From: Gemmatimonadota bacterium
GTDB lineage: Bacteria > Gemmatimonadota > Gemmatimonadetes > Longimicrobiales > Gaopeijiaceae
Reading direction: 5' to 3'
NCBI GenBank assembly: GCA_029863525.1
Contig: JAOTVL010000003.1
Coordinates: 1 to 64,000 of the forward strand
Length of the DNA stretch: 64,000 nucleotides
Numbering within the stretch: the stretch's first letter is position 1; each line of letters opens with the position of its first letter. A model generated the notes under the pieces. It was not told where the DNA came from and searched no databases. It saw only the letters and a list, made by a program, of their open reading frames with translations. A program made the position numbers and the translations under genes. Shown here piece after piece: positions 37,469-48,976 of the stretch.

Positions 37469-39154
37469 TTACATCTGCCGATAGGCCGGTCCGCTCCCGC
37501 CCTCGCGTGGCGTCCACCTGGGACCGAGGACGTCGGTCGCCTTGCAGTCCACACAGTTCGGCGCGTTCACGACCAGCTTGTCGCCGTCTCGTTCGTACAC
37601 CCCGGCGGGACAGAGGTGGACGTACATCTCGGCCATTTCGGGGGTGACATCCTCGCCCACGATCAGGTGGCTGGGAATGTCGTCCCGGGTCTGGTTCCCC
37701 GACTTGTAGACAGCGTCCACCTTCGAAAATGTCAGTCGGCCGTCGGGCGCGAACGGCTCCGCGCTGCCCCCGAGCTGCTTGGGATCGGCGGCATCTTCCT
37801 CGACAGAGATCTTTCGACCGGGAAAGGCTCCCTTGGTGAGGGTCATGAGGCCCGCCTTCACCCCGCCCGAGACGAAGCCCGACTTGAACGCCAGACGCAT
37901 GTTCCGCCGCGCTTTCAGGTCCTTCATGATGGCGCTTTGGTCGACCGCCCGGGTGTATCCCCCCAGCGCATCCCCCGAGGTCTCGCCCTTCTTGAGCGCC
38001 TCGAAGATCTGACGAGCCGCCATGATTCCCGAATGCATGGCGTAGTGGATGCCCTTCAGCGACGAGACCTCGACGTACCCCGCGGCGTCGCCGATCACGA
38101 TCAGACCGTTTCCGTGACGCCGCCCGGGCACCGAATAGTACCCGCCCTCGGGGATCGTCTTTGCGCCCCACTCGATCATCTCGCCGCCCTCCAGGTACTG
38201 CCGGAAGAGCGGGTGGAGCTTCATCCTCTGGAGCGCCTCGTGCACGTCGAACCGGGCGTCGGCATAGTCCAGGCCGACCACCAGCCCGAGCGCCACGAGA
38301 CTGTCGGACAGCGGGTACATGAAACTGCCGCCGAAGGCATCGCTCGGGACCGGCCAGGCCATCGTGTGGATGATCCGATCGAGAGGCTTCTTCACCTCCC
38401 AGAGCTCCTTCACGCCCAGCGCGAAGATCTGAGGGTTCTCGGACGTGACCCCCTGCCAGTCGAACCACGCCTGGGACAGCGGACCCCTCGAACCCTCGGA
38501 GAGCACGGTCACCTTTGCGGTGAGATCGACGGCCGGCATCGCGTCGGCGCCCTGAGGCTGACCGTCACGCCCCAAGCCGGACGGCGTGGTCCGCACCCCG
38601 ATGACGTCGTCCCCGGCGACGAGCAGCGAATCGACGGGGAAGCCCGGGAAGATGTTCACGCCCAGTCCCTCCGCCTGCTCCCCCAGCCACCGAACCATCT
38701 CGCAAATCGAGGCGATCTGATTACCGTGGTTCTGCATGGTCGGAGGCGTCGGAATCCGGATGGACTTCGTCTCCGTCAGGAAGTACACCGACTCCTTCGT
38801 CACGGGACGGCGAAACGGGAGATCCTCGAGAGGCATCTCCGGAAACAGCTCCTGGAACGCGCTCGGGTCGACGACCGCACCGGAGAGGTTGTGCTCCCCT
38901 AGTTGGCCCGCCTTCTCGAGCACCCCGATCTCGATCTCACCGATGCCGCCGCTGCCTTCGTTGTCTTTCGCGACGAGGCGCGCGAGCTCGATCGCCCCCG
39001 CGAGGCCACCCGGTCCCGCTCCCACGAAGACGACGTCCATGGGGGTCGCCTCGGCGTCGGGTTGGTCCGCGACGATGAAACGATCGCGTGGAAGCGGGGG
39101 TTGTTCCGACAGAGGCTGTAGGGTGCCGCGGAGGACGTCGGTGCCCTCGGCCAT
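37469..39154 (-). CDS. Electron transfer flavoprotein-ubiquinone oxidoreductase family protein
   Basis: MDVVFVGAGPGGLAGAIELARL; GEHNLSGAVVDPSAFQELFP; SLKGIHYAMHSGIMAARQIFEAL; C-terminal LCPAGVYERDGDKLVVNAPNCVDCKATD. Confidence 0.93.
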   Translation of the reverse strand: MAEGTDVLRGTLQPLSEQPPLPRDRFIVADQPDAEATPMDVVFVGAGPGGLAGAIELARLVAKDNEGSGGIGEIEIGVLEKAGQLGEHNLSGAVVDPSAFQELFPEMPLEDLPFRRPVTKESVYFLTETKSIRIPTPPTMQNHGNQIASICEMVRWLGEQAEGLGVNIFPGFPVDSLLVAGDDVIGVRTTPSGLGRDGQPQGADAMPAVDLTAKVTVLSEGSRGPLSQAWFDWQGVTSENPQIFALGVKELWEVKKPLDRIIHTMAWPVPSDAFGGSFMYPLSDSLVALGLVVGLDYADARFDVHEALQRMKLHPLFRQYLEGGEMIEWGAKTIPEGGYYSVPGRRHGNGLIVIGDAAGYVEVSSLKGIHYAMHSGIMAARQIFEALKKGETSGDALGGYTRAVDQSAIMKDLKARRNMRLAFKSGFVSGGVKAGLMTLTKGAFPGRKISVEEDAADPKQLGGSAEPFAPDGRLTFSKVDAVYKSGNQTRDDIPSHLIVGEDVTPEMAEMYVHLCPAGVYERDGDKLVVNAPNCVDCKATDVLGPRWTPREGGSGPAYRQM

Positions 39155-39309
39155 GGTGACTCCGTGACGTTTTTGAAACAGGGGGATCCGCACCGAGCGG
39201 CGCGTGTATCGATTCGCCCCTGAAGATCGCGAAGTCGGGACCGGGTCTCTACCCTTGCCCGCCGTCGGACGTCCGTTGAATTCGCAGTTCAACCATCCCT
39301 GAGATCCGC

Positions 39310-40779
39310 ATGACTGAAGCTCGCCCCGGGACCCTCGGTGAACTCAAGGCCGGCGGGTACGCCGGCCGCTCGGTGAAGGACGAGATGCGCGGGAACCTCG
39401 TCCGCAAGCTCAAGGCGGGCGAAGAGCTCTTCCCGGGCGTGCAGGGCTACGATGACACGGTGGTGCCGCAGATCGTCAACGCGGTTCTGGCGCGCCACGA
39501 TTTCATCCTCCTCGGACTTCGCGGGCAGGCAAAGAGCAGGATTCTCCGCCAGCTCGCGCTTCTGCTCGACGAGCACATCCCGATCCTGGCGGGAAGCGAA
39601 GTCAACGACGACCCGCTGCGGCCGCTCTCGAAGTACGGACGACAGCTCGTCGAGGAGCACGGCGAACACACGCCGATCGAGTGGATCGATCGCGACGCGC
39701 GCTATGTCGAGAAGCTCGCGACGCCGGACGTGACCATCGCGGACATGATCGGGGACGTCGATCCCATCAAGGCCGCACGGGGCGGACACATCCTGGCCGA
39801 CGAGCTCACCATTCACTACGGGCTCTTGCCACGCGCCAACCGGGGCATCTTCGCAATCAACGAGCTCCCCGATCTGGCGGGCAAGATCCAGGTCGGCCTC
39901 TTCAACATCCTCCAAGAGGGGGACGTGCAGGTGAAGGGATACCCCATCCGGCTGTCCCTCGATGTCCTCATGGTCTTCACCGCCAATCCCGAGGACTACA
40001 CGGCACGCGGCAAGATCATCACACCACTCAAGGACCGGATCGGCGCGGAGATCCGCACGCACTACCCGGAGGAGCTGGAAACCGGCGTCGACATCACGAG
40101 ACAGGAGGCGTGGGTCGCTCGAGAGGGGACGTGCGTCGAAGTCCCCGACTTCTTGGAAGAGACCATCGAGCGCATCGCGTTCATTGCCCGCGACGACAAG
40201 CGCATCGATCAGCGAAGCGGGGTGAGCCAGCGTATGCCGATCACCGTGACCGAGACGGTCGTCTCCAATGCCGAGCGCCGGGCGCTCCAGCACGGAGAGA
40301 GCGTCGCAGTGCCCCGCGTAGCCGACATCTATGCCGCCCTCCCCGCCATCACCGGGAAGATGGAGCTCGAGTACGAAGGCGAGCTTCACGGTGCGGACCG
40401 GATCTCCCGCGAGATCATACAGCAGTCGTGCTCGCAGACGTTCGACGTGCACGCCGCCGGCGCGGACGTCGAGGACATCATCGACTACTTCGAGACGGGG
40501 GGTGCCCTTCAAATCGGCGAGGATTCGTCTTCTTCGGCGTGCGTGAAGGGGTTCGAGACGGTGCCGGGTCTATTGCCGCTCGTGGAGAACGTGGGCCTGG
40601 CTCCCGCCGCCGCCAGTGACGGACACCGCGCCGCCGCCTGCGAGTTGGTGCTCGAGGCATTGGTAGCCCAGCGTCGGATCAGCAGGAGCTCGGCGGGTTA
40701 CACCCGGGCGCCGCACCAGCATCCGGGTCAGGGGAAGGGATACCAGGGGTTCGACCCCATGGGTGGACTCAACATCTGA
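39310..40779 (+). CDS. AAA+ ATPase, MoxR/magnesium-chelatase-like
   Basis: FILLGLRGQAKSRILRQLALLLDE Walker A; GGHILADELTIHYGLLPRANRGIFAINELPDLAGKIQVGLFNILQEGDVQVKGYPIRL; MVFTANPEDYTARGKIITPLKDRIGAEIRTHY. Confidence 0.9.
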   Translation: MTEARPGTLGELKAGGYAGRSVKDEMRGNLVRKLKAGEELFPGVQGYDDTVVPQIVNAVLARHDFILLGLRGQAKSRILRQLALLLDEHIPILAGSEVNDDPLRPLSKYGRQLVEEHGEHTPIEWIDRDARYVEKLATPDVTIADMIGDVDPIKAARGGHILADELTIHYGLLPRANRGIFAINELPDLAGKIQVGLFNILQEGDVQVKGYPIRLSLDVLMVFTANPEDYTARGKIITPLKDRIGAEIRTHYPEELETGVDITRQEAWVAREGTCVEVPDFLEETIERIAFIARDDKRIDQRSGVSQRMPITVTETVVSNAERRALQHGESVAVPRVADIYAALPAITGKMELEYEGELHGADRISREIIQQSCSQTFDVHAAGADVEDIIDYFETGGALQIGEDSSSSACVKGFETVPGLLPLVENVGLAPAAASDGHRAAACELVLEALVAQRRISRSSAGYTRAPHQHPGQGKGYQGFDPMGGLNI

Positions 40780-40783
40780 GGCC

Positions 40784-42022
40784 CTAGGCCGCTGATCGGT
40801 TGGCTCCGGTCAGCGCCTGATCGAGGTCCTGCCAAAGGTCGTCGACGTCCTCGAGTCCGACCGACAGCCGAAGTAGGTCGTCGGGCACACCCGAGGCCGC
40901 ACGATCGGTCGCTTCCACGACCCGGTGCGTGAGCTGCGCCGGCGCCTGCACGAGCGTGTCGACGGACCCCAGTGAGACCGCACGGGTGATGAGCCCGAGC
41001 GACTCGACGACGCGCGTCGCCTGCCCGGGTCCGCCGCGAACGCGAAAAGACAGCACCGAACCGGGCCCTCGCTGCTGAGTCGACAGGAGTCGACGCTCCA
41101 CGGGGTCGTCCGCGAGTCCCGGGAAATGCACCGAGCGCACTTCGGGGTGTGTCGACAGTCGGGCCGCGAGAATACGGGCGCTCTCCTGCTGGGCCCGAAC
41201 GCGCAGCGGAAGCGTCTGCAACCCGCGATGGAGGAGGTAGCCGGCAAGGGGATGAAGGATGCCCCCGGTCATCATCCGAATCTGACGTAGCCGCTTCGCC
41301 AAGCCATCCGAGCAGGCGACGACGCCACCCATGGCGTCGCCATGCCCGCCCAAGAACTTGGTCGCGCTGTGGAGCACGAGGTCTGCGCCCAACGCGAGCG
41401 GGTTTTGGAGGACCGGTGTCGCGAAGGTGGAATCCACCGCGACGGCGACCGGATGGCCGAGCGATCGCGACGCCTCACGAGCCTGCCGCACGACCGACCG
41501 GATGTCGACCATGGTCAGCGTCGGATTGGCGGGGGTCTCCAGTAGGACGAGCCCCGAATCTGCACGAATCGCACTCCCGATGTCCGCGGGGCGTGCCCAC
41601 GAAACCTCCGAACCGAGCACGCCGGCGGAGAGCAGGTGATCGGTGCCGCCGTAGAGCGGACGTACAGCCACGACGTGGCGACGGGGCGCGCCGTCTTCGG
41701 GCGTTGCGGTAGCCATGATCGTGGCGCTGATCGCGGCCATGCCCGTGGAGAACGCGACCGCCGCTTCGGCCCCTTCGAGCAAGGCCAGCGCCTCTTCGAA
41801 GCCCGCTACCGTCGGGTTGTGGAGGCGGGCATAGACCGGATTCGGCGCGGTGAACGCCCCCTCCAGGAGATCGTCCATCGACTCGGCGATCGACGCCGAG
41901 CTTTGGAAGCCGTAGGTCGTCGAGAGGTCGATCGCGGGAACGTGCGGGGTCCCGACCTCTTCGTCGCGCGGTCCGGATCGGGCGTGTCGCCCCGATCTGA
42001 CTGCCATGGTATCGAATCTCAT
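40784..42022 (-). CDS. Cys/Met metabolism PLP-dependent enzyme (cystathionine gamma-synthase / methionine gamma-lyase type)
   Basis: [21 protein letters not shown] (PLP Lys); [20 protein letters not shown]. Confidence 0.92.
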   Translation of the reverse strand: MRFDTMAVRSGRHARSGPRDEEVGTPHVPAIDLSTTYGFQSSASIAESMDDLLEGAFTAPNPVYARLHNPTVAGFEEALALLEGAEAAVAFSTGMAAISATIMATATPEDGAPRRHVVAVRPLYGGTDHLLSAGVLGSEVSWARPADIGSAIRADSGLVLLETPANPTLTMVDIRSVVRQAREASRSLGHPVAVAVDSTFATPVLQNPLALGADLVLHSATKFLGGHGDAMGGVVACSDGLAKRLRQIRMMTGGILHPLAGYLLHRGLQTLPLRVRAQQESARILAARLSTHPEVRSVHFPGLADDPVERRLLSTQQRGPGSVLSFRVRGGPGQATRVVESLGLITRAVSLGSVDTLVQAPAQLTHRVVEATDRAASGVPDDLLRLSVGLEDVDDLWQDLDQALTGANRSAA

Positions 42023-42080
42023 GACACAAATATGTTGATCCTGCTGTACAGATACCACAGTTCCGCATTATATTCGGTCA

Positions 42081-42563
42081 ATGACCATTGGATCCGACTT
42101 TGACCGAATCGATCGAGCCATTCTGAGCCATTTGGCGCAGGATGCTCGGATGACCAACAAGGACCTCGCAGCGGAGGTGGGCCTCTCCCAGTCGGCTTGT
42201 CTCGAGCGTGTACGCCGCCTCGAGGAACGGAAGGCACTGCGCGGGGCGCACGCGGACGTCGATCCGGCGGCGTTCGGAATCGGGGTACAGGCCCTGGTCA
42301 GCGTCCAGCTCGAACGTCACACACGCTCCGCGGTGACCCGATTCGAGAAGACCGCGATCGAGCTACCGCAGGTGGTGACGCTCTACCATACGACGGGGAG
42401 GAACGACTACGTGGCCCACGCAGTGGCACAGGACATGGACCACCTGCGCGACTTCACGCTCGACGCCATCACCAGTCTGCCGGAAGTAGCTCGAGTCGAG
42501 ACCTCACTGGTATTCCGGGCCATCAACAAGTCGGTGTGGCCGGACCTGACGAGGGAGCCGTAG
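42081..42563 (+). CDS. Lrp/AsnC family transcriptional regulator
   Basis: DRIDRAILSHLAQDARMTNKDLAAEVGLSQSACLERVRRLEE; divergent to PLP enzyme gene. Confidence 0.93.
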   Translation: MTIGSDFDRIDRAILSHLAQDARMTNKDLAAEVGLSQSACLERVRRLEERKALRGAHADVDPAAFGIGVQALVSVQLERHTRSAVTRFEKTAIELPQVVTLYHTTGRNDYVAHAVAQDMDHLRDFTLDAITSLPEVARVETSLVFRAINKSVWPDLTREP

Positions 42564-42756
42564 AGAGAATCTGCAGGAAGCGAGCGATGGACGCCAAACT
42601 CGACCTGAGCGCGTATACACTGCACACGGCTCGCCTCGTACTCGGCGCGAAGCGCTTTGCGCGAATCGGATGCGGCCTCTGGGCGATGCGACCGACTACG
42701 CCTTTCGCACCCTCGCGTTCGACGAGGTGCCTGCGACCCGCCGTCGAGCCTTGCGG

Positions 42757-44895
42757 CTAGCGGACGCGGTCCTCTTCGTTCAGATGCGCCCGGTCCTGAA
42801 GGACGACGTAACGGCGGCCCGCCGCGTCGGTCTTGAGGCGAAACGGGTAGAGCGGTAGACCGTCGAGGGTGGCGAAGTACATGTCGCCTTCGTAGGCGGA
42901 GACTTGCAGCTCCATGTCTCCCGTTAGCCAGAGCGTCCCTTCCCGCTCCTCGAGGATCACGAGCCGGTCCCCGTTGAGGTACCGTCCTGCCCACTCGTCC
43001 GCGGGAGCGGGCGTCACCCCACCCGTGATCCGCACTTCGTTCCAGCCAGGCGGCTCGCAGCGGCGCCGCGGAAGTTGCAGCTGACCGGCGCCACGGACGA
43101 GGCGAGGGTCGAACGTCTCGCCCGCCAGACCCAACTCCGATCCGAGGATCTCGAGAAGAAAACGCGCGGATGTCTCCGGCCAGTCGGCGTTCACCGAGCC
43201 CGGCCTCGACCAGAGCACGAAAGCGGTTGCCTTGTCCGGATAGATCTGGAACGCGAGCGCGTCCGTGCCCGAGTTGGCCGCACACATGATGGACATGCGA
43301 CGAACGCCTCCCGGTGCGTCGAGGTGCAGGCCTCCCGCGAACACGGAGGGCGCCGAAGCACGGAGCGCGACCTCTTCCCAAGACGCATTGGCGGCGCCCG
43401 TCCCGACGACCGTCGCGGAGCCATCGATCAACGCTGCCCCGAAGCGAAGCAGGTCGACCGCGCTTGTGACCGTGACGGGGAGCCCGTCCGACTCGTTGTC
43501 GAAGCGGGTGTCGGACATCCCGACCGGGCGTAGCACCGCCTCTTCCACCAACGTCTCGAGCTCTGAAGCCGTGGCACGCTCGAGGACGCGCACGGCCAGC
43601 GGGTAGTCGTACTGGGAAAACGAGAACACCGCTCCCGGTTCGGTAAAGACCGCCCGGTCGTTCAGATCGTCGAGAATGGTCGTCCACACCGAATCGGCCG
43701 GACGGGCGTTGTCGATCCCCGACCTATGCGTGAAAAGCGCCTCGAGTGGGATCGCTCCAAGCTCTTCCTCGAGATCGGGGAGCCACGTGGACAGCGGCGC
43801 GGACACGTCGAGAACGCCTTGTTCGTGGAGCCGCGCTGCGGTCGCGGCGATCAGCACCTCGCTGAAGCCGGGGACGATGAGGGGCCCCTCGACCTCGAGT
43901 GGAGTGGTCCCGGCGAGATCGGACGTACCCACGACTTCGAGATACTCCACCGCGCCGGCGCGGTGCAGGCCGGCGACCACGCCGACCATGCCTCCAGCGA
44001 CGCTCAACTCGGACGCGAGAATCGTCTTCAGCACGGCCAACGCGTTCGAGCTCACACCCGCCGCGTCGGGTGCACCGACGGCCGCCGCGGTCGCCGGTTG
44101 GGGGGCCGGGCGCCCCTCGGTGCGCCCCGCCCCGCCCGAGGGCGATCGGCCCCGACCGTCACTGGGTGCATCCTGGCTCGAGGCGCGCATCAGGTGCTGG
44201 TAGCCCTCCGGCGGCCACCGGAAGCGGACCCCGCCGCCTGCAGCAACCGCCTCGCGGCGCTCTTCCGAGAACTCCTCGTGCAGCTCGCGGACCAGCGCGT
44301 TCGCCCGCTGCTGAAGAAGTGGGCAGCCCTCCTCGAGTCTCATCGCACGCCGGCGTGCCTCGCGACCGAACTCGACAATGAACCGCCGCTGTTCGTCCCA
44401 ACTCTCTTCGATCTGCTCCGCGAAGACACCCCACGCCTCCGCCAGCTCGACGGGCGTGTCGTCCGGTGGGTCCCACGTCGGATACGTCGCTTGCACGTCG
44501 AACTCGAGATCGAACGCCGTGATTCCGCAGGACAGCGTGGTGAACCCCGCCACAGACGCGAGCTGTCGGGTCCGATAGCTCCACCGGTAGGTGTAGCCGA
44601 ATCGAGGGAAGCCCTCGGCCCGGATCTGGCCCCAAACCTCGGCCGCGTTCCTCCCCTGGATCGGGTAGGACTGATCGATCACCCGGATCGAAATCCCCAT
44701 GGGGGTCCCACCCGCCGAGATCCTTTGTCCCGAGACCGGAGCGGCAAGAATCGCGGCGATCAGCACCGTCCAGCAGGCCGGCCGCGCAGCTCGACTTCGT
44801 GTCGTGCTCCAACGCCCCTTGGTCCGTTCCATGGATGCTCTCCGCTCGTCCAGGCTACGGCGGATAGGATGAGGCCCGGAGCGCCGGCCTCGCAA
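42757..44895 (-). CDS. Secreted protein: DUF922-like N-terminal region fused to serine beta-lactamase-like domain
   Basis: VIDQSYPIQGRNAAEVWGQIRAEGFPRFGYTYRWSY (DUF922-like); ARLHEQGVLDVSAPLSTWLPDLEEELGAIPLEALFTHRSGIDNARP (beta-lactamase-like). Confidence 0.7.
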   Translation of the reverse strand: MRGRRSGPHPIRRSLDERRASMERTKGRWSTTRSRAARPACWTVLIAAILAAPVSGQRISAGGTPMGISIRVIDQSYPIQGRNAAEVWGQIRAEGFPRFGYTYRWSYRTRQLASVAGFTTLSCGITAFDLEFDVQATYPTWDPPDDTPVELAEAWGVFAEQIEESWDEQRRFIVEFGREARRRAMRLEEGCPLLQQRANALVRELHEEFSEERREAVAAGGGVRFRWPPEGYQHLMRASSQDAPSDGRGRSPSGGAGRTEGRPAPQPATAAAVGAPDAAGVSSNALAVLKTILASELSVAGGMVGVVAGLHRAGAVEYLEVVGTSDLAGTTPLEVEGPLIVPGFSEVLIAATAARLHEQGVLDVSAPLSTWLPDLEEELGAIPLEALFTHRSGIDNARPADSVWTTILDDLNDRAVFTEPGAVFSFSQYDYPLAVRVLERATASELETLVEEAVLRPVGMSDTRFDNESDGLPVTVTSAVDLLRFGAALIDGSATVVGTGAANASWEEVALRASAPSVFAGGLHLDAPGGVRRMSIMCAANSGTDALAFQIYPDKATAFVLWSRPGSVNADWPETSARFLLEILGSELGLAGETFDPRLVRGAGQLQLPRRRCEPPGWNEVRITGGVTPAPADEWAGRYLNGDRLVILEEREGTLWLTGDMELQVSAYEGDMYFATLDGLPLYPFRLKTDAAGRRYVVLQDRAHLNEEDRVR

Positions 44896-44924
44896 CCCGA
44901 AGACCGACGTAGACCTCGACTACG

Positions 44925-45683
44925 TCACTTGCCCCCGTCCACGGGAAGCACGACGCCGCTGATCCACCCAGCCTGATCCGAGGCCAAGAAGAGGACGGCA
45001 TGCGCAATGTCGGCCGGGGTGCCGAGCCGCTTCAACGCGATTCCCTCGAGCAACCGGTCCTGTCCTTCCGACCCGTACGCGGCCCACTGTCTCTCCGTCG
45101 TCGGATTCGAGAGGACGAAGCCTGGTGCGATGTTGTTCACGGTGATGCCGAACGGACCCAGCTCGTGGGCCAGCTGCCGCGTCAGACCGATTTGTCCGGC
45201 CTTCGCCGAGGCGTACGCCTGGATCCCGGTCTTGCTCACGCCGAGACCGGCCCCGCTCGAGATGTTGATGATCCGCCCCGAGCCGGCCTTCTTCATCCAG
45301 GGAGCGGCCGCCTGGGCGGTCCAAAACGCCGCGGTTTGATTCACCGCGACGATCGACTGCCACTCCTCCGAGGCGACTTCCTCCAATGGCTGACCCACCT
45401 GGCCGAGCACCCCGCCCGCGTTGTTCACCAGGACGTCTAGCCGACCCGTGCGATCGACCGCCTCCTGGACCCAGGCACGTACCGCCGATCGGTCGGTGAC
45501 ATCCACCACGCTTCCGAGACAATGATCGCCGACGATGTCGACGGTCTGGGCGAGCTCCGCCTGCACGACGTCGCACACGAACACGTTGGCGCCCCTCGTG
45601 CCGAAAGCGCCGGCGATGGCTCTGCCGAAGCCGTGTGCGGCACCCGTCACGAGCACCGTTCGGTCCTTGAATTCGAGGTTCAT
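44925..45683 (-). CDS. SDR-family oxidoreductase
   Basis: TVLVTGAAHGFGRAIAGAFGTRGANVFVCD; NAGG; YASAKAGQIGLTRQLAHELGPFGITVNNIAPGFV; ISGVVLPVDGG. Confidence 0.93.
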   Translation of the reverse strand: MNLEFKDRTVLVTGAAHGFGRAIAGAFGTRGANVFVCDVVQAELAQTVDIVGDHCLGSVVDVTDRSAVRAWVQEAVDRTGRLDVLVNNAGGVLGQVGQPLEEVASEEWQSIVAVNQTAAFWTAQAAAPWMKKAGSGRIINISSGAGLGVSKTGIQAYASAKAGQIGLTRQLAHELGPFGITVNNIAPGFVLSNPTTERQWAAYGSEGQDRLLEGIALKRLGTPADIAHAVLFLASDQAGWISGVVLPVDGGK

Positions 45684-46416
45684 GCACGATCCTCCCCGTC
45701 GGCCGCGCGGCCCGGGCGCGGCGCCCAGTCCCTGGTCAGGATCTCTCGTGCCTCGCCAACGGCGACCTTCCAGATCGCGGTCATCTCGTTGTCGCTGCGC
45801 AGGTAGTCACCGCCGAACGATCCGTCGCCGAGAATGTCGCGGAAGCTTCCCGGCGTAAGCTCTTCCCGGTCCGAGAGGTCGACGGGGTTCTTGTGAGCGG
45901 CGGGCGGCGTCACACCTGCGATCCGCGTCCACGGAAACGTCTCCATCCACGAGGCATGAGAAGCGTCGGAGTCGAGGGCGTCGATAGCAGCTCGCACGAG
46001 AGGGGCTTTCCACCAATCGTGCCAGCGGAGCTCGACCCCCTCCCTCCCCTCGGCCCAGGCCTCGACTGCGGGACGCGCCGGGCTGTTACCCCCGTGACCG
46101 TTCACCACGAGGATCCGACGAAAGCCATGCTCGCGCAGGCTCGCGAGGATCTCGCCCAGGACCCGCTCGTACGTGGCGAGGGAGAGCGTGACGGTGCCCG
46201 GGTAGGCCATGAAGTACGGGGTGATTCCGTAGCTTACCACGGGAAAGACGGGCACTCCCAGGGGCGCGGCGGCATCGAGCGAAACCCGCTCGGACAAGAT
46301 CGAGTCGGTGGCCAGGCTGATGTAGGCGTGTTGCTCCGTGCTGCCGAGCGGAAGGACGCACCGGTCGTCGCGCTCCAAGTACGCTTCCACCTGCATCCAC
46401 GTCATCTCATCGATTC

Positions 46417-46420
<4 letters not shown>
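45680..46420 (-). CDS. Creatininase-family amidohydrolase
   Basis: VLPLGSTEQHAYISLATDSILSE; ILVVNGHGGNSPA. Confidence 0.9.
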
Positions 46421-47634
<1,214 letters not shown>

Positions 47635-47668
47635 GGCGGGAAGGTACCCCTCGGGCTAGCATGGTGTC

Positions 47669-48961
47669 ATGCGCTTCACGACGTATTCCAAATACAAGGG
47701 TCGCTGGCTCGACGCGCTCAATCTCGAGTCGCTCCTCGAACACCTCTCGGACTTCCTCATGGACGGGGGATTCGCCGGAGGACCCAATTACCACCCGTAC
47801 TGGGGCTGGTCCGGTGACGAGGACGTCAGCTCCACCGACGCGCTCAAGAACGCCCTGCTGAAGGCCCTCCTGGAAAGCGGACAGCTCACCCCGGAGATGA
47901 TCGAGGAGCTGCGCGGCGAGGGTCAGGGAGACGAGGAGATCCAGCAGAGGCTCGCGGAGTTGCTGGACGACCTCATCAACCGGATGGCCGAGGAGGGCTT
48001 CATCAACCTCGAGACGGGCAACCCGCAGATGCCCGGTGCAACGTACGACGTGACAGGGCAGGGCAAGATCGACGAGGCGAAGCAGGCGGCCCAGCAGGTG
48101 CAGTTCTCGCTCACGCAAAAGGGCATGGACTTCCTCGGGCACCGCGCGCTCAAGGGACTCCTCTCTGCGCTCGGGAAGTCGAGCGCCGGTTCGCACGACA
48201 CGCCGCACCTCTCGACCGGGGTGGAGGCCGAGGCCGCGTCCAAGCCGTACGAGTTCGGGGACACGCTCAACCTCGACATCCCCGCGACGCTGAAGAACGC
48301 GATCGAGCGCGAAGGGCTGACCGTGCCCCTCCAGCTCGACTACGGCGATCTCATGGTCAACCAGTCCGAGTACCGCTCGTCCTGCGCGACGGTCTTGATG
48401 CTCGACATCAGCCACTCGATGGTGCTGTACGGGGAAGATCGGTTCGCGCCGGCCAAGCGGGTCGCGCTGGCGCTGTCGCATATGATCCGGACCCAGTTTC
48501 CGGGTGACACGCTGCGGGTCGTAACGTTCGGCGACCGTGCGCAGGAGATCCCGCTGTCTCAGCTCGCCAAAGCCCAGGTCGGTCCCTTCCACACGAACAC
48601 GGCCGAGGGCATCGAGATCGCCCGGAGGATCCTGACCGCGCAGAAGCAGGACATGCGGCAGATCATCATGATCACCGACGGTAAGCCGAGTGCCATGACA
48701 CTGCCGGACGGTAGGGTCTACACCAATTCGGGCGGCCTCGACCCGATGATCCTGAAGCGGACCTTCCGGGAAGTTTCGGCATGTCGCAAGGGCGGGATCC
48801 TCATCAACACATTCATGCTCGCCCAGGACCCGTATCTGGTTCAGTTCGTCCAGAAGGTGTCCGAGATCGCACGCGGAAAGGCGTACTTCACGAGCACCAT
48901 GACCCTCGGTCAATACATCATGATGGACTTCATGAGAAACAAACGCCGACGGGCCGGGTGA
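47669..48961 (+). CDS. VWA-domain protein, probable partner of AAA+ ATPase at 39310
   Basis: [23 protein letters not shown]-like motif; [34 protein letters not shown]. Confidence 0.87.
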   Translation: MRFTTYSKYKGRWLDALNLESLLEHLSDFLMDGGFAGGPNYHPYWGWSGDEDVSSTDALKNALLKALLESGQLTPEMIEELRGEGQGDEEIQQRLAELLDDLINRMAEEGFINLETGNPQMPGATYDVTGQGKIDEAKQAAQQVQFSLTQKGMDFLGHRALKGLLSALGKSSAGSHDTPHLSTGVEAEAASKPYEFGDTLNLDIPATLKNAIEREGLTVPLQLDYGDLMVNQSEYRSSCATVLMLDISHSMVLYGEDRFAPAKRVALALSHMIRTQFPGDTLRVVTFGDRAQEIPLSQLAKAQVGPFHTNTAEGIEIARRILTAQKQDMRQIIMITDGKPSAMTLPDGRVYTNSGGLDPMILKRTFREVSACRKGGILINTFMLAQDPYLVQFVQKVSEIARGKAYFTSTMTLGQYIMMDFMRNKRRRAG

Positions 48962-48976
48962 CGCCGCGTGGGGAGA

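Noticed and set aside
39310-40779. AAA ATPase as BchI/ChlI magnesium chelatase, suggesting phototrophy
   Set aside because: No other bacteriochlorophyll or reaction-centre genes in the window; the AAA/VWA pair looks like a generic MoxR/chelatase-like type
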